A DNA stretch of 32,813 nucleotides from Limosilactobacillus antri DSM 16041 (GTDB lineage: Bacteria; Bacillota; Bacilli; Lactobacillales; Lactobacillaceae), in contig NZ_GG700738.1 in NCBI RefSeq assembly GCF_000160835.1, positions 1 through 32,813 of the forward strand, written 5' to 3'. Position numbers and translations under genes: made by a program. Positions within the stretch are counted from its first letter, which is position 1, and each line of letters opens with the position of its first letter. Under the pieces are notes generated by a model that worked only from the letters and a program-made list of their open reading frames with translations, was not told the DNA's origin and did not search any database. Positions 31,563-32,813 of this stretch are shown here, in pieces.

Positions 31563-31590
31563 ATTATAATGACATTCTAATTTTTGTCAA
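31563..31590 (-). promoter_or_regulatory. Promoter of the met operon
   Basis: On the minus strand TTGACA (31590-31585) and TATAAT (31568-31563) are perfect and 16 bases apart. Transcription starts near 31556, just before the T-box. Confidence 0.9.
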
Positions 31591-31678
31591 CGACTTTTTT
31601 AATTTTTTGCAAAAAGGGGCGGAGAATTACTTTAATGGTGCGGTATAATAAGCACAAATACTAAAGCGGTGGGGTAAG

Positions 31679-32665
31679 ATGAAAAAACAAGCAGTAAAAT
31701 TAGAAGACGTGGCCGCGGTGGCCGGAGTCTCCAAAACAACGGTTTCCCGGGTGCTCAATCACCGGGGCTACTTGAGCCAAGCCACGATTGACAAGGTGCA
31801 CCAGGCGATGCAGGAGCTTCACTACCGACCAAACGTCATTGCCCGGCAGCTCTTCCAGCAAAAAACCAACCTGATCGGGCTAGTCTTTCCAACGGTGGAT
31901 AACCCCTTCTTTGCCCAACTGGAGGCCCAGCTGGACCAGGAGCTCTACCGGCGGGGCTACCGGGTCCTGATGGGGAATAGCCAAAACAATCCGGAGCGGG
32001 AAGAGGCCTACCTGCGGCAACTGCTCAACGGCCAGGTCGATGGCTTGATTGTCGGGGCCCACAATGAGGGGATTAAGCAGTATCGGGATACTCAGCTGCC
32101 GGTTGTTTCAATTGAGCGCTGGGTAAGCAAGGACATCCCGGTGGTGGCGGCGGATAACTATGCCGGTGGCAAGATGGCCACCCAGCGGTTGCTGGACGAT
32201 GGCTGCCAGCACATTATCCATACTAATTATCCGCACGGCTTGCCGTCGCCAAACTTGGAACGGCGGCGGGCCTACGAGGAAATGATGCAGGCTCGGCACC
32301 GCCCGGCGATTACCTACGAGGTGAACTTCGACAGTACCGATGAGGAGAAGCGGGCGATCTTTAATCGCTTGTTTACTGAACACCCGGAGGTTGATGGGAT
32401 TTTTGCTGACAATGATACGAATGCCAGCCTGATTATCCAGGTGGCCCGGAAACGGGGCCGGCACATTCCCCATGATTTGAAGGTGGTCGGCTTCGACGGG
32501 GCTAATATGACCCGGACCCTGCTCCCCGAATTGACTACGGTTCAGCAGCCAATTGACGAGATGGCGAAGCGGGCGGTGGACCTTTTGCAGCAGCGGATTG
32601 CTGGTGGGCAGACTACTGGTTCCGTGCAGCTTCCGGTCCAGCTCATTGACGGGGGAACAGCTTGA
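31679..32665 (+). CDS. LacI-family transcriptional regulator
   Basis: The 328-residue regulator has a LacI DNA-binding head (residues about 7-55: KLEDVAAVAGVSKTTVSRVL, then the hinge with LHYRPNVIARQL) and a periplasmic-binding-protein-like sugar domain (LIGLVFPTVDNPFFAQL, then VDGLIVGAHNEG, VDGIFADNDTNA, LKVVGFDGANMT). It resembles sugar-operon repressors such as ScrR-type proteins, but the sugar and target are unknown. It is transcribed away from the met operon; a TATAAT is at 31644-31649, with no clear -35. No sugar gene lies next to it in the window; partners may be beyond the right edge. Confidence 0.88.
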   Translation: MKKQAVKLEDVAAVAGVSKTTVSRVLNHRGYLSQATIDKVHQAMQELHYRPNVIARQLFQQKTNLIGLVFPTVDNPFFAQLEAQLDQELYRRGYRVLMGNSQNNPEREEAYLRQLLNGQVDGLIVGAHNEGIKQYRDTQLPVVSIERWVSKDIPVVAADNYAGGKMATQRLLDDGCQHIIHTNYPHGLPSPNLERRRAYEEMMQARHRPAITYEVNFDSTDEEKRAIFNRLFTEHPEVDGIFADNDTNASLIIQVARKRGRHIPHDLKVVGFDGANMTRTLLPELTTVQQPIDEMAKRAVDLLQQRIAGGQTTGSVQLPVQLIDGGTA

Positions 32666-32683
32666 AAATGAAAAAGATAGATC

Positions 32684-32813
32684 GGGAGTGGGAAATAACC
32701 TCCTCGACAAGGCGTATGGCTAACCTAGGACGATAGTTGGCACGGTACGGGCCGGCTAGCGTTCGTAGGCAAATAGCCTTGCTGCGCGGCGTTAGACACT
32801 AGCCTTGTGGTTG
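32684..32813. repeat. Repeat element running off the right edge
   Basis: GGGAGTGGGA at 32684-32693 repeats the start of the 23-bp palindrome at 27329, here followed by AATAACC. The rest, to the end of the window, has no gene. Two ACAAGGC-x7-TAAC motifs lie in opposite directions (about 32709 and, on the minus strand, near the right edge), forming an imperfect inverted repeat. The right arm of the full element is probably cut by the window. Confidence 0.45.

Overview
The window looks like chromosome of a heterofermentative lactobacillus, most likely Limosilactobacillus or a close relative. The reasons are the moderately GC-rich Gram-positive codon use, strong AAGGAGG-type ribosome sites, TTGACA/TATAAT-type promoters, a Met-specific T-box, MurT/GatD, an orphan galactitol-type PTS IIC, LacI and YtrA-type GntR regulators, and a tRNA without encoded CCA. 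No phage, transposase, CRISPR array or rRNA is visible. The genus is inferred from style and gene content; nothing was searched.

Layout. 1-2.98 kb (+): azlCD branched-chain amino acid exporter, then a secreted LysM protein with an acidic tail and a small anchored protein. 3.1-5.2 kb (+): an EmrB/QacA-type drug exporter and an XRE regulator with membrane segments. 5.2-7.6 kb: tRNA-Ala(CGC) (-); a sugar-porter gene (+) behind a promoter-hairpin leader, apparently starting at ATT; and a YczE-like membrane gene (-) broken by two single-base indels. 7.7-12.4 kb: EamA transporter (-), then a 46-codon aldo/keto reductase stump, a PAP2 phosphatase and a 956-residue PLD nuclease-helicase-DUF3427 protein (+). 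12.4-14.4 kb (+): a YtrA-type regulator, ABC ATPase and permease operon with a palindromic operator.

14.4-18.5 kb (-): a metal operon of P1B-type ATPase, ferrochelatase and Nramp transporter. 18.6-20.7 kb (-): murT-gatD, in which GatD lacks its catalytic cysteine. 21-22.8 kb (-): KdgT-like permease and a short-chain dehydrogenase, under a promoter with a cre-like operator and flanked by decayed sequence. 23.4-24.5 kb (+): a phosphopentomutase homologue that has lost most catalytic and metal-binding residues. 24.6-27.4 kb: two short membrane-peptide genes with their own promoters (one also with its own terminator), msrB (+), and a galactitol-type PTS IIC (-). 27.4-31.6 kb (-): a methionine-uptake operon metQ-metN-metI plus an M20 peptidase, controlled by a T-box with an AUG specifier. 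31.7-32.7 kb (+): a LacI-family regulator, followed by a repeat that runs off the window.

The strongest unusual signals are the two apparent pseudoenzymes (GatD and the DeoB-like protein), the independently transcribed membrane peptides, the hairpin leader and ATT start of the sugar porter, the two decayed genes around 7-9 kb, and the PLD-helicase-DUF3427 protein. I found no multi-gene system that I can confidently call new.
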